Made by a program: the position numbers and the translations under genes
Assembly (NCBI GenBank): GCA_964493125.1
Contig: CAZBMS010000002.1
Coordinates: 1-64,000, forward strand
Source of the DNA: QGNO01 sp964493125
Lineage (GTDB): Bacteria; Chloroflexota; Dehalococcoidia; Lucifugimonadales; QGNO01
DNA: 64,000 nucleotides
Direction of reading: 5' to 3'
Shown: piece after piece, positions 43,714-52,434 of the stretch
Layout of the letters: each line of letters starts with the position of its first letter
How positions within the stretch are numbered: position 1 is the first letter of the stretch
Notes under the pieces: generated by a model
Database searches by the model: none
What the model was told of the DNA's origin: nothing
Seen by the model: only the letters and a program-made list of their open reading frames with translations

Positions 43714-44613
43714 ATGAAACTGGCTTTTTACGACGACTTCAGGCTAGGAGTTGTACAGGGTAACCACATAGTAGACATGCCTGAAGTTGTCGAAAATCAA
43801 TCTGATCTTAAACCTAGTGAACTAATAAATTATATCATTGCCAATTTTCAACGATATGAAAATCTCATAAAAACCAGTGCCGAAACCGGGAATCCCATAC
43901 CAATCGCCAATATTAAATTCCGGTCCCCATTGCCTAAGCCCGGGAAAATTGTATGTATGGCAATAAACTACCTCGAGGGAGGTCCCGAATCCAAAATCCC
44001 GCCAATTAACGGTTTCTTGAAATCATCCAATTCTGTTGCCGGAGACGGCGACACAGTCAAGCTTCCCCCTGCAAATGCTTCGATATTTGAGCACGAAGCT
44101 GAGCTAGGAGTTGTAATAGGGAAAACCGCCAGTAACGTAGGGCAAAGCTCGGCTTACGATTACGTCTTTGGCTACATGAATGTGGTTGACATCTCGGCTA
44201 GGGACTTGGGTAACCCTCCATATGACAGCTACTTCCCTATCAAGTCTTGGAGTAATTTTGCTCCCATGGGCCCGTACCTAGTTACTAGAGACGAGATTTC
44301 GAATCCACAAGATATTAACGTAAAACTCTGGGTAAACAACAAACTTAACCAGAACTTCAACACAAGCTCTATGGCACACAAGATAGCAGAGTGTATAGAG
44401 TGGGTATCTAGCATAACAACTCTAGACCCCGGTGACGTTATAGCAACTGGTACAAATCACCTAGACCTTGGACCACTTCAAGATAGCGATATTGTCGAGA
44501 TGGAAACCGAGGGGCTAGGCAGAATTCACTTCAAGATAATCGATCCCCTCAAGAGGGGATGGCCTAGAGAAACCCGTGCTGAAAAAGCCGCCAGAGAAGG
44601 TGGAGGGAACTAG
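43714..44613 (+). CDS. Fumarylacetoacetate hydrolase family protein (copy 1)
   Basis: 299 residues. There is a small N-terminal domain, then the FAH catalytic domain with VCMAINYLEGG, the metal-ligand pattern EHEAELGVVIGK, VVDISARDLG, KSWSNFAPMGPYLV and LDPGDVIATGTNH. Such enzymes cleave or isomerise beta-diketo acids or decarboxylate oxaloacetate-like acids. GGAGGGG precedes the ATG. The paralogous next gene starts three bases after the stop, so the two may form a heteromer or act on sequential aromatic-degradation products. Confidence 0.88.
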   Translation: MKLAFYDDFRLGVVQGNHIVDMPEVVENQSDLKPSELINYIIANFQRYENLIKTSAETGNPIPIANIKFRSPLPKPGKIVCMAINYLEGGPESKIPPINGFLKSSNSVAGDGDTVKLPPANASIFEHEAELGVVIGKTASNVGQSSAYDYVFGYMNVVDISARDLGNPPYDSYFPIKSWSNFAPMGPYLVTRDEISNPQDINVKLWVNNKLNQNFNTSSMAHKIAECIEWVSSITTLDPGDVIATGTNHLDLGPLQDSDIVEMETEGLGRIHFKIIDPLKRGWPRETRAEKAAREGGGN

Positions 44614-44616
44614 ATT

Positions 44617-45507
44617 ATGAAATTTGCATTTTTTGACGATTCAAGAATAGGAATTGTAATCGACTCGGAGATTGTCGATATCACCGAGGTTAATCTGGGA
44701 ATCAATACCGCCACTACTCAAGGTTTGCTTAATGGCATAATGGGAAATTTTGATTCGCTTCGACCTAGATTGGAAGACCTAACCCTATCTGGAACAAGAG
44801 TTCCATTATCTTCGGTAAACTTGGGCCCGCCTATACCAAGACCGGGGAAAATTGTAGCAATGGCTGTGAATTATATGGAGAACGGCGCTCTTAAAGAAAA
44901 GCCTCCTATACATGCCTTTTTAAAATCTCGAAACGCCATAATCGGACCCGGGGATACTATAAATCTGCCAAAGGCCAATGCTAGCGTATTCCATCACGAA
45001 GCAGAATTGGGCGTTGTCATAGGTAAAGAAGGAACCGATATCGCGGTTGAAAATGCGTTTGACCACGTGTTTGGCTACGTCAACTTTATTGATGTATCTG
45101 CACGTGGATTAAGTGGTGGTAACTTCTTTTGGAATAAAAGTTGGGATACCTTTGCTCCCATCGGGCCATACATAGTGACTAAAGATGAAATTGCCGACCC
45201 ACAAAATCTTCCAGTCAAACTCACAGTGAACGGTATGCCCAGACAAGAACTTTCTACTAGCGATATGGCACACGATGTAGCTGCATGCATAGCGTGGGTC
45301 TCTTCTATTACAACTCTAGACCCCGGCGACATTATTGCAACAGGCACGAACCACCAAGGCCTTGGAGCAATACAAGATGGTGACTCGATATTAATGGAAA
45401 TCACTGGTCTTGGTAGTCTCGAAGTAAACGTAAGAGACGACCTGAAGCGGCAGTGGCCAACTGAGGTAGATAGTGCTTTCGCAGATCGAATGGCAGGACG
45501 TTCCTGA
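44617..45507 (+). CDS. Fumarylacetoacetate hydrolase family protein (copy 2)
   Basis: 296 residues, clearly paralogous to the preceding gene throughout: similar N-terminus (FAFFDDSRIGIV), HHEAELGVVIGK, IDVSARGLSGG, KSWDTFAPIGPYIV and LDPGDIIATGTNHQG. The metal-site Glu residues are kept in both, so neither copy looks dead. Two FAH-fold subunits in tandem recall the two-subunit hydratase/decarboxylase of the homoprotocatechuate pathway, but the identity of the substrate is unknown. It is followed by a PIG-L deacetylase gene after about 110 bases. Confidence 0.88.
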   Translation: MKFAFFDDSRIGIVIDSEIVDITEVNLGINTATTQGLLNGIMGNFDSLRPRLEDLTLSGTRVPLSSVNLGPPIPRPGKIVAMAVNYMENGALKEKPPIHAFLKSRNAIIGPGDTINLPKANASVFHHEAELGVVIGKEGTDIAVENAFDHVFGYVNFIDVSARGLSGGNFFWNKSWDTFAPIGPYIVTKDEIADPQNLPVKLTVNGMPRQELSTSDMAHDVAACIAWVSSITTLDPGDIIATGTNHQGLGAIQDGDSILMEITGLGSLEVNVRDDLKRQWPTEVDSAFADRMAGRS

Positions 45508-45617
45508 TTTGCAAGCCAAAACATACCTCTTCGACTTTGACAAAGCACTGATTTCTGATGCCCCTGAAGGCTTGCTTGGTCTAGACTTGAACACACTTAA
45601 TAACGAGGTTGCATATA

Positions 45618-46331
45618 ATGGTCAAAGATAAAACTGTTGAATCGTATAGTAGAGGCATGGTTGTAGTGGCCCATCCTGACGACGCTGAATTCGGATGTTC
45701 CGGAACTGTAGCAAAATGGGTTAAGGAAGGCATACAGTTCGTTTATGTACTTTGTACGGATGGAAGCAAAGGTACTTCGGACCGGGATATTGGCCCCCAA
45801 GAACTTTCTCGGATTCGAAAAGATGAACAAATAGCGGCAGGGAAATTGCTAGGTCTTAACGATGTAGTTTTCTTAGACTACCCTGATGGATATCTAGAAC
45901 CTAGTCTCGATTTGAGACGCGACATCTCTCGAGAAATCAGGCGCTTCAAGCCAGACATTCTGATAACTACGAACCCCACCCGAACTTTAACTGGATCTGG
46001 CTATATAGGACACCCCGACCATTTTGCAGCCGGAGAAGCCACTCTATCCGCCGTTTATCCTGCTGCTCGCGATCACCTCACATTTCCAGAATTATTGGAA
46101 GAGGGACTTGAAACTCACAAAGTACGTGAGGTGCTTATCATGGGGCATGATACACCTGATAAATGGATTGATGTTAGCTCAAGCATAGATATTGCGATAC
46201 AGTCTCTTCTTGCCCACAAGAGCCAGCTAGGAATTGAAGCAGCCGAGCGATCCAAGGAATGGAAGAAGCGTGCCGGTAAAGAACATCAGATGGGGTATGC
46301 GGAAGGGTTCAAAAGCTTCACCTTAAGTTGA
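45618..46331 (+). CDS. PIG-L family deacetylase
   Basis: 237 residues from ATG 45618, which has GAGG nine bases before it; a TTG at 45609 is also open. The zinc motif PDDAEFG is near residue 18-24 (the HPDD signature AHPDDAE) and the third ligand His lies in GHPDHFAAG. This LmbE fold removes N-acetyl groups from GlcNAc-containing small molecules such as GlcNAc-inositol or bacillithiol precursors. The true substrate is unknown. It lies between the FAH pair and a tRNA gene. Confidence 0.88.
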   Translation: MVKDKTVESYSRGMVVVAHPDDAEFGCSGTVAKWVKEGIQFVYVLCTDGSKGTSDRDIGPQELSRIRKDEQIAAGKLLGLNDVVFLDYPDGYLEPSLDLRRDISREIRRFKPDILITTNPTRTLTGSGYIGHPDHFAAGEATLSAVYPAARDHLTFPELLEEGLETHKVREVLIMGHDTPDKWIDVSSSIDIAIQSLLAHKSQLGIEAAERSKEWKKRAGKEHQMGYAEGFKSFTLS

Positions 46332-46389
46332 TTACCCTCCGAATTCACACGAGTCGAAATTAATTTCGACCAAGTTAATGTGGGCTAGA

Positions 46390-46465
46390 TGGTGGAGCTG
46401 AAGGGAGTCGAACCCTTGACCTCCTCAATGCCATTGAGGCGCTCTCCCAACTGAGCTACAGCCCC
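46390..46465 (-). tRNA. tRNA-Ala (anticodon GGC), CCA encoded
   Basis: Read on the minus strand, the cloverleaf is complete. The seven-base acceptor stem GGGGCTG pairs with CAGCTCC (one G-U). The D arm has GCTCAGTTGGGAGAGC. The anticodon stem CCTCA/TGAGG encloses loop ATGGCAT (anticodon GGC), and the T arm has GGTTCGAC. The 3' CCA is encoded (46390-46392). It reads alanine codons GCC and GCU. Confidence 0.97.
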
Positions 46466-46478
46466 ACTTCAGCATTCA

Positions 46479-46507
46479 ACTATAACATTCGCTAATACGA
46501 GCCGCAA
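46479..46507 (-). promoter_or_regulatory. tRNA-Ala promoter
   Basis: On the minus strand TTGCGG (46507-46502), 17 bases, TATAGT (46484-46479), 13 bases before the mature tRNA 5' end. Confidence 0.5.
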
Positions 46508-46569
46508 TCACTAGCGGTACAACCACACAATATATACTGCTACATGTTACTCAACATAGGCTATGTGGA

Positions 46570-46601
46570 TTGACAGCATGAGAAACCCTAAATAGCATAA
46601 T
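46570..46601 (+). promoter_or_regulatory. leuS promoter
   Basis: Perfect TTGACA (46570-46575), with TAGCAT at 17 bases or CATAAT at 20. A small palindrome CATAG-G-CTATG (46555-46565) abuts the -35 and could be an operator. Confidence 0.45.
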
Positions 46602-46617
46602 CATCTAGGAGTTTCCA

Positions 46618-49083
46618 ATGGCTACAAATGAACGTCAAACCGAATTGCGTTACGAACCTAAAGAAATCGACAAGAAGTGGCAAGCACGATGGGCCAATGA
46701 CGGCCTATACAAAGTAGATGATCTCGCAGATCTCCCCAAATGGTATGAAATGACCATGTATCCATACCCATCAGGAGATTTGCACATCGGTCATTGGTAT
46801 GCAATGGCGCCTTCCGATGCTCACGCACGATTTAAACGGATGCAAGGCTACAATGTCCTCCACCCCATGGGTTTCGACTCTTTCGGATTACCCGCAGAAA
46901 ATGCTGCGATAAAACAAAAGATACATCCACACGACTGGACTACCAAGAACATTGAAAATATGAAGCGTCAATTGCGATCTATGGGCACAATTTACGACTG
47001 GAACAGAGAATTAAGTACTATGGATCCAGAATATTATCGGTGGAACCAGTGGCTATTTCTCCAATTCTTCAAAAACGGTCTTGCCTACAGGGAAAATGCG
47101 CCTGTTAACTGGTGCCCTATTGATCAAACAGTTTTAGCGAACGAACAAGTTGTAGATGGAAAATGCGAAAGATGTGACGCCCAAGTAGAGCGAACCAACT
47201 TAGAACAATGGTTTTTCAAAATCACTCAGTTTGCAGACAAGTTATTAGACTTTTCGAAACTAATTGACTGGCCTACAAGAATAAAAACCTTGCAAGAAAA
47301 TTGGATAGGCCGTAGCGAAGGAGTTGACATAAGTTTTGATATTTCTCATCTCAATATAGAGGAAGCCGAACTTCGTACTTTTACTACCAGAATTGACACT
47401 ATCTATGGCGTAACATTCATGGCGTTGGCTCCTGAGCACCCACTCATTGAGAAAATCGTTACACCAGACAAAAAGTCTGCCATCAGCAAATATATCCAGG
47501 GGGCTCGTCAACAGTCAGAAATAGAGCGTTTGGCGGCTGACAGAGAAAAAACTGGTGAGTTCACTGGTTGCTACGCTATAAATCAACTAAATGGGGACCA
47601 GATCCCAATCTTCGCCGCCGACTACGTCCTATTAAGCTATGGCACAGGTGCGGTTATGGGCGTACCTGCGCACGACCAACGTGACTTCGAATTTGCAACC
47701 AAAAAGAGCCTGCCAATTAAAGTAGTTATATCTCCTAAGGACTGGAATGGGGAGGAACTGTCAGAGGCATACATCGGTTCAGGATTACTAGTAAATTCTG
47801 GAGAATTTGATGGCATTTCAAGCGATAAAGGAATCAACCTGATTGCTGAGCATGTAGAAAATACTGGATGGGGCAATCGGACCATATCTTATCGCCTCAG
47901 AGATTGGCTTATCTCAAGACAACGATATTGGGGAACTCCCATCCCAATAATCTACTGTATCACTTGTGGAACAGTGCCAGTCCCAGAGGAAAACCTACCA
48001 GTAGAGCTACCGCGGGATGCCGATTTTAGGCCTAAGGGGAAATCTCCACTCGCATCTAATCCAACGTTCTTAAACACAACATGCCCAAATTGCGGGGGTA
48101 AAGCCGAGCGAGAAACTGACACCATGGACACATTTGTTGATTCCTCCTGGTATCAACTCAGATATGTCAGCCCAAACTACGACAAAGGTCCTTTCGACAA
48201 AGAACTATTAAACCTATGGGGAGCTGTGGATCAATATACAGGAGGGGCGGAGCACGCAGTCATGCACCTGCTTTATACACGATTTTTTACAAAGGCACTT
48301 AATAAATTAGGACTACTGAACTTTGAAGAGCCTTTCCTAAGATTATTCAACCAAGGAACAATTATTGCTGACCATCATAAGATGAGCAAATCACGAGGGA
48401 ACGTAATCGCACCAGATCCATTCGTAGAATCACTGGGCGCTGATGTGGTCCGCATTTACTTAATGTTCCTAGGGCCGTGGGAACAAGGTGGCGATTGGAG
48501 TGATAGTGGCATCAGAGGGATGACACGGTGGGTAAACCGTGTATGGGACATAGCTCATGTCGATGCCAGTAAATTCGACAAGGTCGATAAAGAAACTTCC
48601 CAAAACCTCACGCGCGATACTCACAAAACTATACGTAAAGTTATCACTGACTTGGATCGTTATCATTTCAATACCGCTATTGCAGCCATGATGGAATTCA
48701 GTAACAAACTTGGAGCAATAGCACTAAAGAAGAACGTATCCGCAACAGATTGGGGAAAGGCTGTCACAACTCTACTCTTACTGTTAGCCCCAATAGCACC
48801 ACACATATCCGAAGAATTGTGGGAAAGGCTAGGAAATTCCTACAGCATACACAACGAAAAACTTCCTGAATGGAATGAGGCTTTAGCCGCTGACGAAACT
48901 ATAACCCTGATAGTACAGGTTAATGGAAAAGTAAGAGACAAAATTTCAGTTCAGGCTGATATATCTGAGGACGAAGCAAAGGAAGCCGCTTTAAAAAGCA
49001 CCAACGCACAAGGATTTGTTGGAGACAAAGACATCCGAAAACTCATTTATGTTCCAAGCAAACTAGTGAACATAGTTATCTAA
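46618..49083 (+). CDS. leuS: Leucyl-tRNA synthetase
   Basis: 821 residues. The HIGH motif is in YPYPSGDLHIGHWY (about 48-58) and KMSKS in HHKMSKSRGNVIAP near residue 584. The CP1 editing domain has TTRIDTIYG and VPAHDQRDFEFA, a Cys-rich insert CPNCGGKAERETDTMDTF follows, and the C-terminal domain has IVQVNGKVRDK. It charges tRNA-Leu. AGGAG lies six bases before the ATG, with its own promoter. The bacterial editing-domain placement is normal. Confidence 0.97.
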   Translation: MATNERQTELRYEPKEIDKKWQARWANDGLYKVDDLADLPKWYEMTMYPYPSGDLHIGHWYAMAPSDAHARFKRMQGYNVLHPMGFDSFGLPAENAAIKQKIHPHDWTTKNIENMKRQLRSMGTIYDWNRELSTMDPEYYRWNQWLFLQFFKNGLAYRENAPVNWCPIDQTVLANEQVVDGKCERCDAQVERTNLEQWFFKITQFADKLLDFSKLIDWPTRIKTLQENWIGRSEGVDISFDISHLNIEEAELRTFTTRIDTIYGVTFMALAPEHPLIEKIVTPDKKSAISKYIQGARQQSEIERLAADREKTGEFTGCYAINQLNGDQIPIFAADYVLLSYGTGAVMGVPAHDQRDFEFATKKSLPIKVVISPKDWNGEELSEAYIGSGLLVNSGEFDGISSDKGINLIAEHVENTGWGNRTISYRLRDWLISRQRYWGTPIPIIYCITCGTVPVPEENLPVELPRDADFRPKGKSPLASNPTFLNTTCPNCGGKAERETDTMDTFVDSSWYQLRYVSPNYDKGPFDKELLNLWGAVDQYTGGAEHAVMHLLYTRFFTKALNKLGLLNFEEPFLRLFNQGTIIADHHKMSKSRGNVIAPDPFVESLGADVVRIYLMFLGPWEQGGDWSDSGIRGMTRWVNRVWDIAHVDASKFDKVDKETSQNLTRDTHKTIRKVITDLDRYHFNTAIAAMMEFSNKLGAIALKKNVSATDWGKAVTTLLLLLAPIAPHISEELWERLGNSYSIHNEKLPEWNEALAADETITLIVQVNGKVRDKISVQADISEDEAKEAALKSTNAQGFVGDKDIRKLIYVPSKLVNIVI

Positions 49084-49094
49084 CATATTGAGCC

Positions 49095-49301
49095 CTACAT
49101 CTCAATTTTCTTCTCTCCAGAAAGATATGGTATCGGCTCTTTAGAGAAAGCAACTCTACATCCAGGCCCACAGAAATAATAAGTATCGCCTTTATATTGA
49201 TGGGTTCCACCATGAGGTTTCGCAGCAGAAACCATCATCCCACAAACAGGATCTCTAAAAGAGTTTTCAGAGTCAAAAAGGTCCAAAACTTTCCTTAGCA
49301 T
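49095..49301 (-). CDS. Small YHS-domain protein
   Basis: 68 residues, almost entirely one YHS domain. It has the metal-site pattern DPVCGMMV (about 17-24) and YYFCGPGCRVAF (about 41-52) with the C-x-M and C-x3-C ligands seen in copper or heavy-metal-handling YHS proteins. It probably carries a metal in the cytoplasm. It is 12 bases after the NHL gene, at the end of the minus operon, and ends 11 bases from the convergent leuS stop. Confidence 0.82.
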   Translation of the reverse strand: MLRKVLDLFDSENSFRDPVCGMMVSAAKPHGGTHQYKGDTYYFCGPGCRVAFSKEPIPYLSGEKKIEM

Positions 49302-49313
49302 CTAATCATCACA

Positions 49314-50141
49314 CTACGATATTTTCCTATATTTCGTAACTAAAGCTTCATTGCCAGCAGCGTACATATTGCCATAGATATCAACCCATAGTCCGTGCAC
49401 ATTGGCAGCGGTACGTATGCGAGTAATCATCTGGCCGTCTAAATTGAGCATGGTCATTCCGGGAACTTGGTCAGTAACATAAACAGTTTCCTCTAAATCA
49501 ATATATATATCCATCGGGTGAAAAAAACCCAGCCATTCGGATACATAACCACCGTTTGTATCAAAAATCTGAACCCTATGATTCTCCCGATCGCACACGT
49601 ATACGCGATCTTTATGAACCCATATCCCATGAGGAACGGAGAATTGACCAGGTCCGACACCCCAAGATCCCCAAGATTTAACGTACCTCCCATCAGACTT
49701 GAACCGATGTACGCTAGAATTAGCGTACCCATCCGCAATATAGATTTCGCCATCGCCAGTCACGGCAATATCAGCAGGATGGTTAAACGGTTCTTCCAAA
49801 GCGGGGATATCTCTATTCCCCAACCTCAAGGAAACGTTTCCTTTTGTATCATACTTAAGTATTTCATGGGCATCTCTGTCAGATAGAAATACTTCATCAC
49901 TTTCGGTGATAAATATTCCATGACCATCCATTAATTCTCCATCACCCCAAGAATCAATTAGGTTTCCTTCTCCATCAAACACTAGAATGGGCGGATCCTT
50001 TCTTTGATAAACGTAAACTTTGCCTTCTGAGTCCGTTGCAACATGCGAAGTGTTACCAAATGTCATTCCGGACGGCAAATTCCCAAACGGATGAATTACC
50101 TCATAAACGTGCCTACCCGTTCCTGCAATAAATCTGACCAT
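49314..50141 (-). CDS. NHL-repeat beta-propeller protein (peptidylglycine lyase-like)
   Basis: 275 residues with about six NHL repeats (HVATDSEGKVYVYQR, FNHPADIAVTGDGEIYIADG, FSVPHGIWVHKDRVYVCDR). The last ones keep Asp/His pairs like those of peptidyl-alpha-hydroxyglycine lyase domains, a common annotation for such proteins. No signal peptide is visible, so it is likely a cytoplasmic propeller of unknown ligand. It is 42 bases after the EF-G-like gene and 12 bases before the YHS gene on the same strand. Confidence 0.8.
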   Translation of the reverse strand: MVRFIAGTGRHVYEVIHPFGNLPSGMTFGNTSHVATDSEGKVYVYQRKDPPILVFDGEGNLIDSWGDGELMDGHGIFITESDEVFLSDRDAHEILKYDTKGNVSLRLGNRDIPALEEPFNHPADIAVTGDGEIYIADGYANSSVHRFKSDGRYVKSWGSWGVGPGQFSVPHGIWVHKDRVYVCDRENHRVQIFDTNGGYVSEWLGFFHPMDIYIDLEETVYVTDQVPGMTMLNLDGQMITRIRTAANVHGLWVDIYGNMYAAGNEALVTKYRKIS

Positions 50142-50183
50142 ATAAACTCTCCATCACTCCTTATTGACAACATATTCTTAGTT

Positions 50184-52205
50184 TCAAGCAACCTTTTCTT
50201 TGCTATTTTCTTCAACAATTCGCTGAGTTATATGAGCTGGAACTTCTTCATAATGGTCGAACGTCATCGTGAAGTAGCCCCTTGCCTGGGTCATAGAACG
50301 CAAATCCGTAGCGTACCTCTGGACTTCAGATTGCGGAACTTCGGCTTGTATCACCGTCGCTCCATCAGATGGATTCATGCCTAGAATACGCGCTCTTTTT
50401 GTGTTTAGATCGCCTATGATATCTCCAGTATAAGAATCAGGAACAGTAATATCCAACTTCATAACGGGCTCAAGTAGAACTGGTGATGCCTGCTCAACCC
50501 CTTTCCTCAAAGCATACGAGCCTGCAATCTCAAAACTCATCCCAGATGAGTCGACTGGATGAGAACTGCCGTCATATAGCACAACCTTAACGTCTACTAT
50601 TGGCGAGCCATTCAACGGGCCTGCTTCCAGTGATTTTGTAGCACCTTTTTCCACTGCTGGAATGTATTCCTTGGGCACATTCCCACCTACGACTGTATCA
50701 GCGAACTCAAATCCAGAACCTCTTGGAAGGGGCTGCACTTCTATCATAACGTGGGCAAATTGACCATGCCCGCCAGATTGCTTTTTGTGTCTATATTCAG
50801 TTTTGGCAACGGACGAAACAGTTTCTTTGTATGGTACTTTTGGAACTTCACTAACAAGCTCGACTCCGAACTTGCGTTTAACTTTTTCCAAGGCAACATC
50901 TATGTGAGTTTCCCCTATTCCAGACAGTAGTGTCTCACCAGTATCCTGAGAGCGAGTTAAATTAAGCGTAGGATCTTCTTCTATAAGCCGACTCAAAGAG
51001 CTTGCCATTTTATCAACATCTGCTTTGCTTTTAGGGCTTATAGCTGCTGTAACAGAAGGTTGTGGGAATTCCCTAGCCTCCAGCTTTATAGGATTATCCT
51101 TGTTTGACAGAGTATCTAGGGTTACGGTCGCATTTAACTTGGATACCGCACCTATGTCACCTGCAGTCAGGCTTTGAGTTGTCTGTTGATTCTTGCCCAA
51201 AGGCACAAATATCTGACCTATACGCTCGTCCGTAGATCTATTTGCATTCCAAACCTGAGAGTCGCTATTAATAGTCCCGCTAATAACCTTAAAGTACGAA
51301 AGCTTCCCCACAAATGGATCTGCGGTGGTCTTAAAAATACGTGCCGCAAATGGACCAGCAGGGTCTGGATCTAGCTCGCTACCATCTTCCACTATAGCAG
51401 GCGGACCCTCCGACGGAGACGGCAACAAATCAATCACTGCAGTCATCAGCTCATTTATCCCTATACCAGCCGTAGATGAACCAGAAATTACAGGGACAAT
51501 GTCCCCTTTTAGAACAGCACTTCTCAGTGCTTTAGATATCTCATCATCCGAAAGAGTACCTTCTTCCAGATACTTTATCGTCAAATTTTCATCGGTCTCA
51601 GCCACAGTCTCTATCAACTGCTCTCTGAGTTTATCTATTTCGGAGCCTAAAGTTGCCGTTGCGTCCACATCCAACAAGTTAACCACACCACTAAAATCTT
51701 GCTCGGAACCTACAGGCACCTGAATTGCAACGCATTTCCTGCCTAGAACCGCTCGTATGCTCTCCATGCAACGAAAGAAGTCTGCATTTTCTCTATCCAT
51801 CTTGTTAACAAATATCATCCTCGGAAGAGCCCTAGTTTCACACATTTTCCATGCAAGTTCTGTTCCCACTTCTACAGATGCTTGCGCGGCAACGAGCAAA
51901 AGAACAGCATCTCCGGCACTAAGGGCAGAAATAGCTTCACCCACAAAATCAGGGTAACCAGGCGCATCGATGAAATTTAGCTTCTTGCCTGATAAGTTAA
52001 CTGGTGCAACACTAGCCTGAATACTGCTTTTCCTCTTGATTTCTTCCGGTTCATAATCTGATGTGGTATTTCCATCCTCCACATTTCCCAGTCTCGGTAT
52101 TGATCCAGTAGCCATCAACATTGCTTCAATCAGCGATGTCTTTCCAGTACCAGAATGGGAAAAAAGCGCAACATTGCGAATGTCACTAACGTCTATAGCA
52201 GGCAT
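50184..52205 (-). CDS. Elongation factor G-like GTPase (EF-G paralogue)
   Basis: 673 residues. G1 reads HSGTGKTSLIEAML (about 16-29) where canonical EF-G has GHVDAGKTT. The switch region reads EEIKRKSSIQ in place of the ERERGITI type, DAPGYPDF is G3 and NKMDREN is G4. Domains II-V are present to the C-terminus (YATDLRSMTQARGYFTMTF). These are marks of the EF-G-like subgroup and not the main translocase. Its exact role in translation or ribosome recycling is unsettled. It heads a minus-strand operon with the NHL and YHS genes. Confidence 0.9.
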   Translation of the reverse strand: MPAIDVSDIRNVALFSHSGTGKTSLIEAMLMATGSIPRLGNVEDGNTTSDYEPEEIKRKSSIQASVAPVNLSGKKLNFIDAPGYPDFVGEAISALSAGDAVLLLVAAQASVEVGTELAWKMCETRALPRMIFVNKMDRENADFFRCMESIRAVLGRKCVAIQVPVGSEQDFSGVVNLLDVDATATLGSEIDKLREQLIETVAETDENLTIKYLEEGTLSDDEISKALRSAVLKGDIVPVISGSSTAGIGINELMTAVIDLLPSPSEGPPAIVEDGSELDPDPAGPFAARIFKTTADPFVGKLSYFKVISGTINSDSQVWNANRSTDERIGQIFVPLGKNQQTTQSLTAGDIGAVSKLNATVTLDTLSNKDNPIKLEAREFPQPSVTAAISPKSKADVDKMASSLSRLIEEDPTLNLTRSQDTGETLLSGIGETHIDVALEKVKRKFGVELVSEVPKVPYKETVSSVAKTEYRHKKQSGGHGQFAHVMIEVQPLPRGSGFEFADTVVGGNVPKEYIPAVEKGATKSLEAGPLNGSPIVDVKVVLYDGSSHPVDSSGMSFEIAGSYALRKGVEQASPVLLEPVMKLDITVPDSYTGDIIGDLNTKRARILGMNPSDGATVIQAEVPQSEVQRYATDLRSMTQARGYFTMTFDHYEEVPAHITQRIVEENSKEKVA

Positions 52206-52434
52206 GCATTTACCCCCCTTGGCAAGGCCTCCCTAGATGGCCCCATTGTAGCCAAGGAACGTTGGCTTAGCAATCGTTTTACGCCAAGCCCGATTTGAAT
52301 CCATTATTTGACCAAATTAACGTATATCGAACATTACTTTACTTAATCAGGTTGTCGTACATTAGTAGATCAATAATAATAATTGACATATGAAATTGTA
52401 CTTTTGACCTACCATTCACTAATCTGATCTATAG

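Noticed and set aside
49518..49886. 122-codon plus-strand frame opposite the NHL gene
   Set aside because: The minus strand has clear NHL repeats; the antisense frame is a by-product of that repeat coding.
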